Assembly (NCBI GenBank): GCA_003254925.1
Contig: QANZ01048043.1
Span: 2,308-66,307 of the forward strand
Length of the DNA stretch: 64,000 nt
Source of the DNA: Chamaecrista fasciculata
Lineage: Eukaryota > Streptophyta > Magnoliopsida > Fabales > Fabaceae
Direction: 5' to 3'
Positions 12,101 through 23,075 of this stretch are shown in pieces. Numbering within the stretch: position 1 is the stretch's first letter; each line of letters begins with the position of its first letter. The translations under genes were made by a program, and so were the position numbers. The notes under the pieces were generated by a model. That model was given only the letters and a program-made list of their open reading frames with translations, had not been told where the DNA came from and did not search any database.

Positions 12101-14776
12101 TCAACCTTGTTGATACAGGAATTTAAAATGCAAACACTCTCTCGATTGGATGAAACCTCTCTGCAACATTTTTGCAAGCCAAAGCTTCGCCTCCTCTTTC
12201 TTCCCATGCTTGAAGAAAGCACATAACATGAATTTATATGAATATTGGTTAGGGACATAACGCTTCTGACACATCCGAATAAACAACTCACAAGCTTGGT
12301 CAAGCTCACTCATGCCTACTCTCTTCAACAACAGATTGTAGGTGAATTTGTCTAGAGGAAAGCACTTCTCTATCAGTTCTTCAAAGTTCTCAGAATTGAG
12401 GTTCACTTTGAGACAGCCAGAAAATGCACCAATGATCAGGCTAAGCATTGAACTACCAGAAAAAATCTCTTCTCTGATTCCTCTTAAACGAACACAAGCA
12501 TCAAAGACTTCTGGTGTACGCATAGAATGAAGCAGAAATGTGTTACCAATAAAAGGTGTTATGTGACGTCCCATTTTCTCATAGTCATTAACCAGATTTA
12601 TTGCTTCAGTATATCTGGTCATGTTGCAAAGACTCTGAACAAGAATCTCAAAGCAAAATATGCTTGGAGTCAATTTAGCAGTCATCATTTCCGACAATAT
12701 CTCAAGTGCCATATCTACTCTCTCAACCTTGCAGAGACCAAGAATAAGGCAATCATACAATTTTCTTTTAACTTTACCCTGTTGCTTCAAATCGCGAAAG
12801 AAAATCAAAGCATCTGATATTCTATTACTTCCTAAATAACTCTCCAACATGTAAGTGTAAGAAACCAAACTAGGGTTAATGTCATTTCTTTGCAAAAGTT
12901 CAAGTACTTCCCTGGCAAGCTCAGCTTTCTTGGCATACGCAGCTGTCTGAATCAAAATGTTGAGAGTTATACGTCTATCTTCATGATGGGACAACATCTC
13001 CAATAAATTAAGCAACGTAAGTTTTGTACTCTCCCCTTGAAGTAAAGAATAAAAAACAGTTCTATATAAGATCCTTGATGGTTTATGACCCTTTTCTCGC
13101 ATTTCCATAAGAAGCTCAGCAGCAATATCTCCCCTATTTGACTTGCAAAAACCAAAAATCAACTTGATGCAAGACTTTGAAGTAGTAACATTGTTGAATT
13201 TGCCATGCATCAAATAACCAGCTTCTAATCGTCCAGCCCAGCATAATGCTGATATCAATTTGTCACATATGGAAGCATCAGGCACAAAATTTATCTCCGA
13301 GGCAAGATTGAGCAACTCCTCTATCTCATCAACCTTACGCTCTCTACACAGGGCACAGGCGACTGCAGTAAAGATTCTTTTATCAGGCAAATGACCTTGT
13401 TTAATCATCTTTTTTAAGATACTAAATGCACCATTGGTGTACCCAATCCGAAATAAAGCAAGAAGCAAGTTTTTGTAAGCAAAAAAATTAGGAAATAGTC
13501 CAAACTGAGATCTTGAATTGTATAATTCAAGGGCAACATCTACCAATCCTGCTTTGCAAAAGAAGCACAAAACGTTATTCATGGAAACCATATTCGGAGA
13601 AATGTGATTCTCCTTCATTTCCATCAGCAAATCATACACCTCGCAGAGCCGGTCCTCCCTCAAGAGCCTGTCTATTAAAATGTTGTACACGGACAGGCTG
13701 GGAACATAACCTTCCAAAGATTTTTTCTGCTGGAAAAATTCCAGAGCTTCATCTAACCTTCCAGCCCAAACAAGATGTGTTATCATCACTCCAATGGCGT
13801 TATCCTGTTGAAACAAGCTTGAGCTCCCCAATTCCTGAACCCATTTCCCAGTAGATTCAAACATCTGATTCCTATACAGAGCACCAACAAGATGACCCAC
13901 TTCATATCCATACAAACCTTTCCCATTAGACACCAGCCAATTAAGATATTCTTCAGCCTCGTCCAATCGGTTCTGTCTGCATAAGTTTTTAATTACAATG
14001 GAATGTGTAATGTGACTCTCGTGGCCTCTCAACCGTAACTGCTCCAAAATAATTTCAAAAGCATCAAAGCCACTCTCCTCTACTAATGAGTCCAACAATA
14101 CATGGTAACCGAAACTATCTAAATCCTGTCCTTCGAACCGCATTCTACCAAACAGTTTAAGTGCAATATCGGGCTTTCCGGCAACAGCGTAACCTACCAC
14201 CAAAGTCTCATAGAATCGGAAGTTATCAGTGTACCTTCGCTTCTCAAACGCCTGCAGGAAATCAAACATGACGGGCATGAGCTCGGGCCTCGAGAGAATC
14301 TTGAAAATAGCGAGGATGGTGGCACGATTGTGGTTATAACCGGGTTGGCGACCCGCCCAATCGAAGAACTTGAGGCAAGAAAGCACGTCAGGGCCAGAGG
14401 CGAGAACCTCCAAGACAAATTTATGGTGGAGGCGAAGACCCAACTGGGAAAGAGCCAAGTCGGCGGAGTGAAAGGAGGCATATTCGTCGTCGTTTTGATT
14501 CCCATGAGCATTCAAGATTTCATAGATTCTGTAAATTAACTCATTGTGCTCACATTTGCACCAGTTCCTGAAAGAATCCGACATCTCCCTGGGGTTTTTG
14601 AGGATGCCATTGAAGAATGATGGTAATTGGTATGGGGTCGCAACTACAGCAACAGAAGTAGAAGAAGAATAAGAACAAGTAAAATAAATAGAAGTAGGGA
14701 TAGGAGGGTAATGGAGTGAGAGAATCGAAGAGACGAGAGTTGATCTAGATCTGGTCACATGTTTCAGTGAAAGCAT
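12101..14776 (-). CDS. P-class pentatricopeptide repeat protein, probably mitochondrial (At1g71210-like)
   Basis: One uninterrupted 891-codon frame without introns, as is usual for plant PPR genes. The N-terminal ~60 residues are rich in Ser, Thr and basic residues with few acids (MLSLKHVTRSRSTLVSS), like an organellar presequence. From about residue 180 to the C-terminus, roughly 35-residue helical-hairpin repeats follow one another (for example VSYTYMLESYLGSNRISDAL, PNQYSYKFMLCAFFKHGKKE). No E, DYW or SMR tail is present, so it is a P-class protein; these bind specific organelle transcripts and affect processing, stability or translation. Overall layout resembles Arabidopsis At1g71210, but that is recalled, not aligned. 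The ATG at 14776 opens the frame and gives the targeting signal. RNA target unknown. Confidence 0.92.
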   Translation of the reverse strand: MLSLKHVTRSRSTLVSSILSLHYPPIPTSIYFTCSYSSSTSVAVVATPYQLPSFFNGILKNPREMSDSFRNWCKCEHNELIYRIYEILNAHGNQNDDEYASFHSADLALSQLGLRLHHKFVLEVLASGPDVLSCLKFFDWAGRQPGYNHNRATILAIFKILSRPELMPVMFDFLQAFEKRRYTDNFRFYETLVVGYAVAGKPDIALKLFGRMRFEGQDLDSFGYHVLLDSLVEESGFDAFEIILEQLRLRGHESHITHSIVIKNLCRQNRLDEAEEYLNWLVSNGKGLYGYEVGHLVGALYRNQMFESTGKWVQELGSSSLFQQDNAIGVMITHLVWAGRLDEALEFFQQKKSLEGYVPSLSVYNILIDRLLREDRLCEVYDLLMEMKENHISPNMVSMNNVLCFFCKAGLVDVALELYNSRSQFGLFPNFFAYKNLLLALFRIGYTNGAFSILKKMIKQGHLPDKRIFTAVACALCRERKVDEIEELLNLASEINFVPDASICDKLISALCWAGRLEAGYLMHGKFNNVTTSKSCIKLIFGFCKSNRGDIAAELLMEMREKGHKPSRILYRTVFYSLLQGESTKLTLLNLLEMLSHHEDRRITLNILIQTAAYAKKAELAREVLELLQRNDINPSLVSYTYMLESYLGSNRISDALIFFRDLKQQGKVKRKLYDCLILGLCKVERVDMALEILSEMMTAKLTPSIFCFEILVQSLCNMTRYTEAINLVNDYEKMGRHITPFIGNTFLLHSMRTPEVFDACVRLRGIREEIFSGSSMLSLIIGAFSGCLKVNLNSENFEELIEKCFPLDKFTYNLLLKRVGMSELDQACELFIRMCQKRYVPNQYSYKFMLCAFFKHGKKEEAKLWLAKMLQRGFIQSRECLHFKFLYQQG

Positions 14777-15609
14777 CGTTTTTATGGATAGTAAGAAAGG
14801 AAATTCAGAGAGGTATCAATAGGAAGAAGAAGACCAATTTAAAACCTAGGTCAGTTTGAGACTTCGGCCAATTTTTAAATTAAAAAGAAAAGAAAAAAAT
14901 CATTCAAGTTCATTTGCGTAAATCATTTCTAATGGTTTCTTATCAATGCTATAAAAAATAAAGTTAGGCTCCGTTTGGTATCCTTTTGGGTATGTAAAGG
15001 AAAGGGTTTTACAAGGGAAAAATTGTGAGGGAAAGGAAAAGTAGTTGAGGGAATGTAAAGTAGGTAAAGATTGAAAGTGTTTGGTATAAAAAGGTATGGG
15101 AGAGAAAGTAAAATAGATATAGAAAAAAATGACAAAAATACCGTTCCCACAACTACCACCAGACTGCCGCCGCCGCCAATATTACATCATACCTTTTTCG
15201 GATAAATGATGCATTATATATTCATTATCTAATCGCCAAAATTTTTTATATATTCATTTCTAACAATTTCATTTTCTTAGCAACATGACAAATTGATAAT
15301 ATGTAAAATTAACCAGGACTCATGCCTATTGAAGCCTGAAGGCAATGCCTACTGAACAGGATAACTGGATAAGATTAAGGGACCAAGTAGTCATTTTATG
15401 TACAAAGTCGCAATCAAAACTTGACCCTTCATTTGTTGATCATTTGGATAAATTTATCATGATAATTAAGCTAACTTTACCATGATTTGTAAATTATAGA
15501 TTATCTTAAATTTTATATTTATATTTTAAAATAAGCGTAATTAATAACAAAATTAGGTCATAAAATTGTCCAGATCAATAGTAGCTACAGAATTGGCCAA
15601 AAAAAAAAA
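14777..15609. other. PPR upstream region with one end of a Harbinger-like MITE
   Basis: The first part is the promoter and leader of the leftward PPR gene. At about 14966 the words ttaggctccgtttggtatcc resemble a Tourist/Harbinger end (TTA followed by GGCTCCGTTTGG). A purine-rich arm follows to about 15120. I could not find the matching right end, so the element may be truncated. The rest is AT-rich with no gene. Confidence 0.35.
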
Positions 15610-16003
15610 GGTAAATTATACTTTGATATGATATCCTCTTTTATGCATCGATTTCACTTTGGTACCCTGTTTTTTCAAAAGTTATACTTTGGTATCATGT
15701 TCTTCGCACCATTAATATTTTGATATCTTGTTCTTTCAAAAGTGACATTTTGATACCATGTTCTTTGCACCGTTAATACTTTAGTACCATGTTCTTTTAC
15801 GATTTGTTACCCTATTCTATCTTTTTTATGGTACCAAAGTGTTAACGGTGCAAAGAACATGGTATCAAAATGTCACTTTTGAAAGAATAAGATACCAAAA
15901 TATTAACGGTGCAAAAAAGGGTACCAAAGTGTCACTTTAGAAAAAATAGTATACATAAGTGTGAAATCAGTCCATAGAACAGGATACCAAAATGTAATTT
16001 ACC
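15610..16003. mobile_element. Foldback MITE with very long inverted repeats, 'ctttggtaccctg' family
   Basis: The element starts ggtaaattatactttgatat and ends with the imperfect reverse complement (ataccaaaatgtaatttacc). The arms are about 170-190 bases each, built of 'tttgataccatgttcttt' and 'gcaccgttaatattttg' units, so nearly the whole element is one hairpin. It is bordered on both sides by runs of about 10 A. That would fit a 9-bp Mutator-like target duplication in a poly-A site but is not decisive. No coding capacity. Confidence 0.75.
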
Positions 16004-16172
16004 AAAAAAAAAAATAGCTATACAAGATACTAATATATATATATATATAATTTTTTTTCTTTATATTTTGGGCTTTGGCCCTACTATTTACAAAAGAAAA
16101 GGAGTGATTGCCTGTAGTTTGTAGGAAAAAAACAAATACGGACCATGGACGTGTCTTGAAATTTTTAGGCAG

Positions 16173-16341
16173 AGATACATTTTTGTCTCTAAATTTGACA
16201 TTAATTTTTAACTTAGATTAAAAAAATTTAAAACAATTAATTAAATGATAAAATTAACTCAAATATAAAACTTTAGATATGAAGTTGAAGATAAAATTGA
16301 AATTTAATGTAATATTTAAAAATAAAAAATATATTTTTGCC
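16173..16341. repeat. Small foldback of the 'atttttgtctctaaa' family
   Basis: The left arm reads 'tacatttttgtctctaaattt' and the right arm is roughly its reverse complement ('taaaaaataaaaaatatattt...'). Related copies with the same words are at 27190-27575 and 34347-34610. Ends are approximate. Confidence 0.4.
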
Positions 16342-18087
16342 TATTGAGCATTTTCTTTCATATGGCAAAAAAATGTATTATTTTACATTTTGATGAGGCT
16401 CGCTTTCGAATGTTCAAGTTTCTGCAACTAACCGAGGACGTGATATAACTTAGAAGAAGAAGGTCAGATAGCGAAACCTTTCTAATTTGCTCATCGAAAA
16501 AACATATTCCAATTCAAGCCCTAATAATCAACACAGTCAAACTATCAATTTTAGAGAAAATGAAGCAATTTCGTTTCGCTATCAAATGTATTCTTGCCTT
16601 CTCGGATCTCACAGACTCTGATCGAAACCTTTGTACCAAAGAATCGTCGAAACTTGCTTAAATTCTGAATTTCGATGTCTAAAAGTAAACCAGAAAAGAA
16701 TCAGAGCCAGATGCTGAAGTCGTTGAAGCAGAAGTACGAAGGTTTCCGAAACCGCCAAAACTTACGCTCCGCCGTGGAAAGAGGCGCTCCGTCACTCTCG
16801 TCACCGCCGACGTGAATTCTCCCAACATCTCCGTCACTGTCACCACCATTATCATCTTTCCTGCTTCCTCACAAATTTCTGTTTCGAAATCGAGAATTTC
16901 TCAGGGAGAAGAGAAGCCTTGGGAGCCCAATTTAACAAGTAAGGTACCTTTTGTTTTGTATATTGTGGTAGTTGTAGGTTGTAACGTGTGGAATTTGGAT
17001 TGTGAGGTGGGAAAGCGATGCAAAATTGCTAATGCGACGTGTATGAATGATTATGTGGCATTTTCTATCGGCTGTTTTATATTATGTGGTAATCACTGCA
17101 AGAATCATAACAAATATACCATAATGACCATATCTACTGTTTATTTGGATGGACTTGATTAGGAGTGAACGGTAATCATCGTCATATATATATATATATA
17201 TATGAATCAATTCAATCACGTTTCCGTAGGGCTTTTGTGTGCTCTAATCATAGTTTCTCAATAGCTGATTTGAATTTATCCTATTGGAGAGCATGGAGTG
17301 GCTTCCAAGTTTTGAACATGGAGTTTGGTACAATATTTATATATGCTACTATGCATGCTTTGGCTTTATGAGGCTGATTTACATAACTGCTTTTTAAAGA
17401 ATGCCATTGCCATGTGACCTGTCTACCTCATGTTTCCCAGCTTCAATTTCTGTTAATTTTGTACCAATTACCATGGAAAAATTACCTATATATATATATA
17501 TATATCAGTACAAATGTCTACTTCAATATGTATATACACACACATTTTTCCAATGTAAGACAAGAAGCCCTCTCTTGAGGCTTGAGGTGGGGCCTCTAAT
17601 CACCACTCATCAGGATTAAACATACATGGAGTGCTTTGAATGTTTGTTATTTCACTACTAATTTGTGGTAATATATATATAGTATTAATAGCAGAAGAGT
17701 GAGTCCCTTCAAAGGCTTATAAATGCATAGGAGAATGCTAGAATGGTAAGTAAATATCACTATATCAGCAGTTTAGTGTAGCTTAAAGACCATATTACTT
17801 GGCTTATAAAAGAAACATCCAGAATGTAGCACGATATTTGATAATGGGACAGACAAGCTACTCTGTGTAGATTCTCATCTTGATCTTAATTTTGATAGAA
17901 TTTAGTACAATGAAGGAACCACCAAAGTTACAGTAAATTATAAGGGAAGACAGCAAACACAAGCTAACCCAAATTGCTTAGAACAAGTAGTTATATACAA
18001 AGTAAAACAGGGAAGAACACATCTGTTCCCTGATTTATACTCGTTTTGACATAACGCCTAACCACTCTCTTCCATTGATCTCTTGTT
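16342..18087. other. Region with a possible 5' gene fragment and AT microsatellites
   Basis: From 16675 an ATG opens a 46-codon frame (MSKSKPEKNQSQ...) in unusually GC-rich sequence that ends at a TGA near 16815. A different frame then stays open to a GTAAGG donor-like site near 16941. This could be the 5' part of a decayed or frameshifted gene. I do not recognise the product and give it low weight. Beyond it are (TA)n tracts near 17185-17203 and 17488-17505. Close to 18087 the sequence is probably the 3' UTR of the next, leftward gene. Confidence 0.3.
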
Positions 18088-19111
18088 TTACATGGAATAA
18101 GATCTAGTGAACACCTTCTTCCATGCTTTCAGACTTAGAGACCGAACCTTAGTCAAAGCTAAAGATGGCTTAATATCCCTGTGAGGAAGGATTGATAGTG
18201 GAGGTGGTGAGGATGATGGTGACTGTGATTCCTCTAATACAGCATTGTCTTCCGAGTTCCAAAAACGAGCTTCTTTTCTCTTGCTCCTTATGGTTGCTAA
18301 CACATCATATTTGTTGCAAATCCCCCATACAGTCACCTTCTGTTGACTGTAATCCACGTTTACTGAGTATATACCTAACACCATATGATATAAATCAGAT
18401 CAATTTCTGACCATATACAGCTTAAAAGGTTTATCAGATAAGATTAAGAAGCTGACTTGTGGGGAAATCATGGCAATCCATAGTCTTGAACTAGAAACCT
18501 CAAATTCAGAATGTATATTAAGTTCCAAAACCTCTTTCTCTCTTCCCTCTCCCCCCGAGGATAAGAATTGTGAATCATTTTTCGTAGGAATGGGAAATTC
18601 ATTATCTATGTACAGTACGTGTATTGGTAGCATTGAAAATGATACTGGCCTAATATTGAAGGGTTTAACTAAAAAGTCAACGATCCGTATGGAAAGAGGA
18701 CTCTGGAATGCACCATTTACAAATCAATAGAAGATGTGCAAGTGCAAATCAAATTAGAAAACAGCATCTGAAAGTGACGTTCCTTATACTAGATAAATTC
18801 CTCTCCATCAAAATTCAAAATGGGCTTTGAGTAAAGTGTTCAAAAATATGATGGCTTATACACAAACACCCCTTCTTAATCCAGAAATTTCTTAGTTATG
18901 AAACAAAACAAGACTTGAGTAAAATGCTCTATAAATATGTTATTAAGTGGTTCAATTAAAGCATTGAATGAACTTTCTAAAAGATTCAATTGTGTCCTTT
19001 TTAAACTGTAAATCTCTGTTTGTTATATTTTTATTAAAATAACTTGAATACAAACATGTAAGAACTGCCCTAAATCTTATCCTATGAAGCAAAAAAAAAA
19101 AAAAAAAAAAN

Positions 19112-19144
<33 letters not shown>

Positions 19145-19888
19145 TAAGAACGTAATTCACTTTGAAAAAGAAAAAATTTTTTTTTTTTAAAGTTTCAAGC
19201 ACCTAACATAATTTAGTCCATGATGATTATTGAGTTTGACTTCGCTAACCAGAATTCGTCAAATTGATGAATGCTTTCTTCTGTAGTTCTTATGATTTAT
19301 TTCTCTGCTCATAGTTAACAGTAAAATGCTGTTAAGCACCAATGTGATTAGTAGTTGATCTATAATAATCACTGTAATAATTCTTACACCTTCCTAATCA
19401 TAATAGCGTTCTTACGCTGGCCAAAAAAAAAATAATAATAATAGCGTTCTTACAACTTTCAGTAGATTTAATGATGTATAAGTGGAAATCATTCCATATT
19501 CATAGCCCACAGGTTTTTGCAAAACTTTCAATAAACCCAAAATAAAAGATTTTGAACTTGGAAAGCCCATACAAGCCTAAACATTTAACATATGTGACAA
19601 CATGTGGAACCTCAAGAACAACAACTAGACCCATAAAAGAACCCACAATATAATGAGAATAAAATAGAGAAACATTAGTTGCTGTTATGTCAAATTACCT
19701 TTCGAAACTTTATTATCACCGAGATTTTACTTTTATCTTATGTTATTTTAATTTAATTTACCTTTGAGACTGGATAAGGCTTTCTTCACTTTCTTCTCGC
19801 ATCCATAAGAATACAGAGGAACCATCATGTCAACGTACTGAGCCTCCACAACATTCTTGTAAGCTGGGACAATTTGCATGTTGGCCAT
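18088..19888 (-). CDS. Small heavy-metal-associated-domain protein without the metal CxxC pair
   Basis: Two exons (19888-19762 and 18374-18088) give 137 residues. The N-terminus (MANMQIVPAYKNVVEAQY) leads into an HMA fold at about residues 20-85: VPLYSYGCEKKVKKALSSLKG, then IYSVNVDYSQQKVTVWG. The usual M-x-C-x-x-C loop is replaced by LYSYGC, so the first cysteine is a serine (S27) and only C30 remains. Copper or zinc binding is therefore doubtful. A Ser/Pro linker and a basic tail (SLKAWKKVFTRSYSM) follow, and there is no C-terminal CaaX box. Plants have a clade with exactly this 'YSYGCEKKVKK' loop. Its function is poorly known; a protein-interaction role is my inference. Exons are separated by a 1.39-kb intron containing the long poly-A run. 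Confidence 0.85.
19091..19142. repeat. Poly-A run with one undetermined base
   Basis: About 51 A with an N at 19111, inside the intron of the small HMA gene. The N and the run length suggest unreliable sequence here. It could be a retroposon tail, but I see no matching target duplication. Confidence 0.7.
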
Positions 19889-22800
19889 TCTGACTTATCC
19901 CTCTCGCACCATTCAATTGCTTTTGTCAATCAACGTTTTCAACTGGTTCTTATATGGATGTGGGATGTGTCCAATCCTTCTACACAAACACATATATTTA
20001 TATAAGGTTATAGTTCAAGACATGGATCATGCTTAATTAGTTAGATTCATAATCCATTAGATTCTTGTAAAAAGGAAGCCTATCATCCCTTTAGTCTCTT
20101 TTTCTTTTCCTTCTTTTATATTTTTCTTCATCATGTTGTTTAATTTATCCTTTACCATCCATGGTGGCTTCAGGTAGATTAAAGGTTAATGTTAATTAAG
20201 CTTTGAAAGATTCTGCCTTTGATTAAGGAAACTTAAGGCTTGTGTTTTATGTTCATGTGGGATATGGGTGGTGACATGGATGAGTGCAAAGCTGTGTCAG
20301 CAAGTCTCTGTTGGTTAACCAAAAGTAGATACATTGTATTCTACTTTTCATTGGGAATTGGATAGTTTTGGAGTTTGGTTCCCATGTGGCTTGTTTTCCT
20401 TATCAGAGAAGACAGCTGAATAGTGTGTGTTTGGAACTTGGGCAATTAATTTAGTTAATTATTAACAAGAGTTGTTGTTGTAAGTTATAACCTTAGCTTT
20501 GCAGAACATGATCATCATGGTTTCGTTGATCGTGTGCTCAAAAGTTTTTATAATGCAGAAAAAGGGTACTTTACGCTCTAATCATCGATGCTAACGCCAT
20601 GCACATGCATGTGTTCTTTCCTTTGCTTTGTGATGAAACCCAGAAACATAAACCAAAGGAAACACCTAATGTTACATAAGCCTAACTTTGAAAAAAAGCA
20701 TTCTATGCTCTACTTTATCTTAAATTATACTGATTATACTGATGTTTGTTTTTAGCTAACATATAGCTTCACCTACCCCAATTTTCTAAAACTTAATTCT
20801 GACCTGTGAATCAGACATTATTCCGGGAACTATCTGTTTTTAACTTTTTATCCTCGCAGGTTGTGTTTTGTTGGATGAATTATGTATTTAAACTTTAAAG
20901 TAGAAATTCTAAGCTCAGCTCTTTTTATCTTTTTGATTTTTTAATCTTTTTTACTTATTCTTTCTTTTCTTTCTGCACTTCGATTTTCTGATGCTCTCTA
21001 AATTTCAGTGAAACTGCACTATCCTCGAGATAGAAATTTTTTTATACTTGCAATTTGGTGGCATCATCATCTGGAATCATATGTGCCCTTTAGATCTATG
21101 ATCTATCTACCTGTGATTCCTTTTCGTTTACTGTTGCATTCTCTGTTCACTCCAGAGTCATAAAAATATATAAACATTTCCACATCAAGCATAGAAGCAG
21201 CATTAGGATTAAAAAAAAAGAAGCTGAAACCAACCCCCTTTAACTATCTCAATAGTCAATAAAAGTGGACAGTTTTTAAAACCAACACACTCCCAACTTT
21301 TTCTTATCCTAATGTGTACGTTTATTCCTCTGTATAACATCTACCTTTGATTATTTGCCGAGATTACTGTTTTTTCACTTTGCAGTGTCTAACTAAGAAT
21401 AGGGACATATTATTAGAGACAATGCTGATGGATTCACTATGATATAGCCGACCATAGCCACGTCAGCATATGGGTCCCATTGAGTATCAGTGAGGTGGAT
21501 TTGGTGTCTCATTAGGTTCATTCAGATGACTCAGATCTCATGTTCAGTGGGACCCCATTTGCCATGTGAACCTCATACCTATGATTTCTCTGAAGGAATC
21601 TCATTTCTTTTTTGGTAAAAGTGAAATGCAATAAAGAAAACAGTTAAATTAGGTGAGGTACGATCTCCAATCTTCTATTCAGTTATTATCCTGTTCTTTT
21701 CCACATGTAATTTTGGTCGACACTGTCATTTAAGAGTGATACTGTTATTAAGATTGGGACTCTTATTTTGCTCACAATTCGAATTTTTTGATTGATCTGA
21801 GAGTTTTATTTGATGAATGATATATAAATTACTTTCATAAATATTCAAATAGGTTGAGAGTTATTTCCTAACGCTAGTGTAATGGCAGTGTTTATCCCAC
21901 TTAAACTTTTTTTTTATAAAAAAAATTTGGCCGAAACTCCCTGCTTCTTTTACTTTATCTCTTCCTGATTTTTTTTTTAACTTTCCTCTGTTTAAGACAT
22001 AATAAAATTAGTCATCCATAGTATAATCATATAGCTTAAAGTTAATTATATCAAATAAAGCATTTGAAGTTAATTATACGCCAGAAAAACAACAGTAATA
22101 AAGCATTTAATGTTGGTATTTGAAATTGTGAAAGAATCTATGATAGATATAATCCACTTACAAAAGCTACACTATGGTTAAAGCAACAAGATAATCCCAT
22201 TCATACCATGAATAGATGAATTTAAATAAACGGATATCATAATTAACCTTTGAAACTAAGGCCTAATTGATATAATGTAACAAAATATCCCTAAACATCA
22301 AAGACCAAATATCAATTCAGGGAATGTCTTGCATTACATCTTGAAGTTTATATATCTATTTTGTAATTAAACCTTTGAGAGGTAAATTGTTATTTTCCTA
22401 AAATAAATGCTCTCTGCACAGTGGTATAGATATACATGCTGAACTCATTTATGGACACAAATTTCCTTGTTTTTTGTTGGCCTTTTCTTGTGGGTCTTCT
22501 TCTGTTTTAGTTGTCTCTCAGCAGCATCTAAAAATGAATAGGAAAGATAGGATCAGAAAATGAGGATAGAAAGGAATATTTCATCTTAAAATTTCATGAA
22601 GGGTCTGCTGCTGCTAAATTTCCCTTTGTCATAGTCCTTTAATGAAACCTTTTATACTCATTTTATCTACAACAGTCCATTGCAACAACAGACTCAATAC
22701 TTGAAAAAAAAAATGAAAGAGGTTATTTTGTCTTAATGCATCTCTGTTAGTGTCAAAAAGTCGAAATTAAGTTTTGGTAATGATGTTAGTTTGACCAAAA

Positions 22801-23075
22801 ATTATGTACAAAAAGAAAAAAAGAACGGAGAGATCAAGAAATAAATATTTCATAAGCATGTGTACATTGTTATTGATTTTTATGAATACTATGATAATAC
22901 ATCGTACATACATAAAAATTACAGAAACGATATATTATTAATCAACTTATGAATCAGTGATTCCATTGAGACCATCTCTACCCCCACCATTAACCCAGCT
23001 CTAAACTTTTTTTCTTATAGGAAGTACTTACAAATTACAAACTGCTTTGGACTTTGTTTTTTTTTTATGAAAAAT
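19889..23075. other. Intergenic region between the two HMA-domain genes
   Basis: About 3.2 kb with no convincing open frame, no clean inverted-repeat ends and no tandem arrays. It is less repeat-like than the rest of the window, so it may be old, mostly single-copy sequence holding the promoter of the small HMA gene. A gccacgtcagc stretch near 21457 contains an ACGT core. The last ~150 bases are probably the 3' UTR of the larger HIPP gene. Confidence 0.4.

Noticed and set aside
12342..14539. Plus-strand frames within the PPR gene
   Set aside because: Antisense shadows of an unambiguous 891-codon PPR protein.
15610..16003. Hairpin considered as a microRNA precursor
   Set aside because: Arms of about 180 bases made of repeated units, A runs on both sides and family-like structure indicate a foldback MITE, not a miRNA gene.
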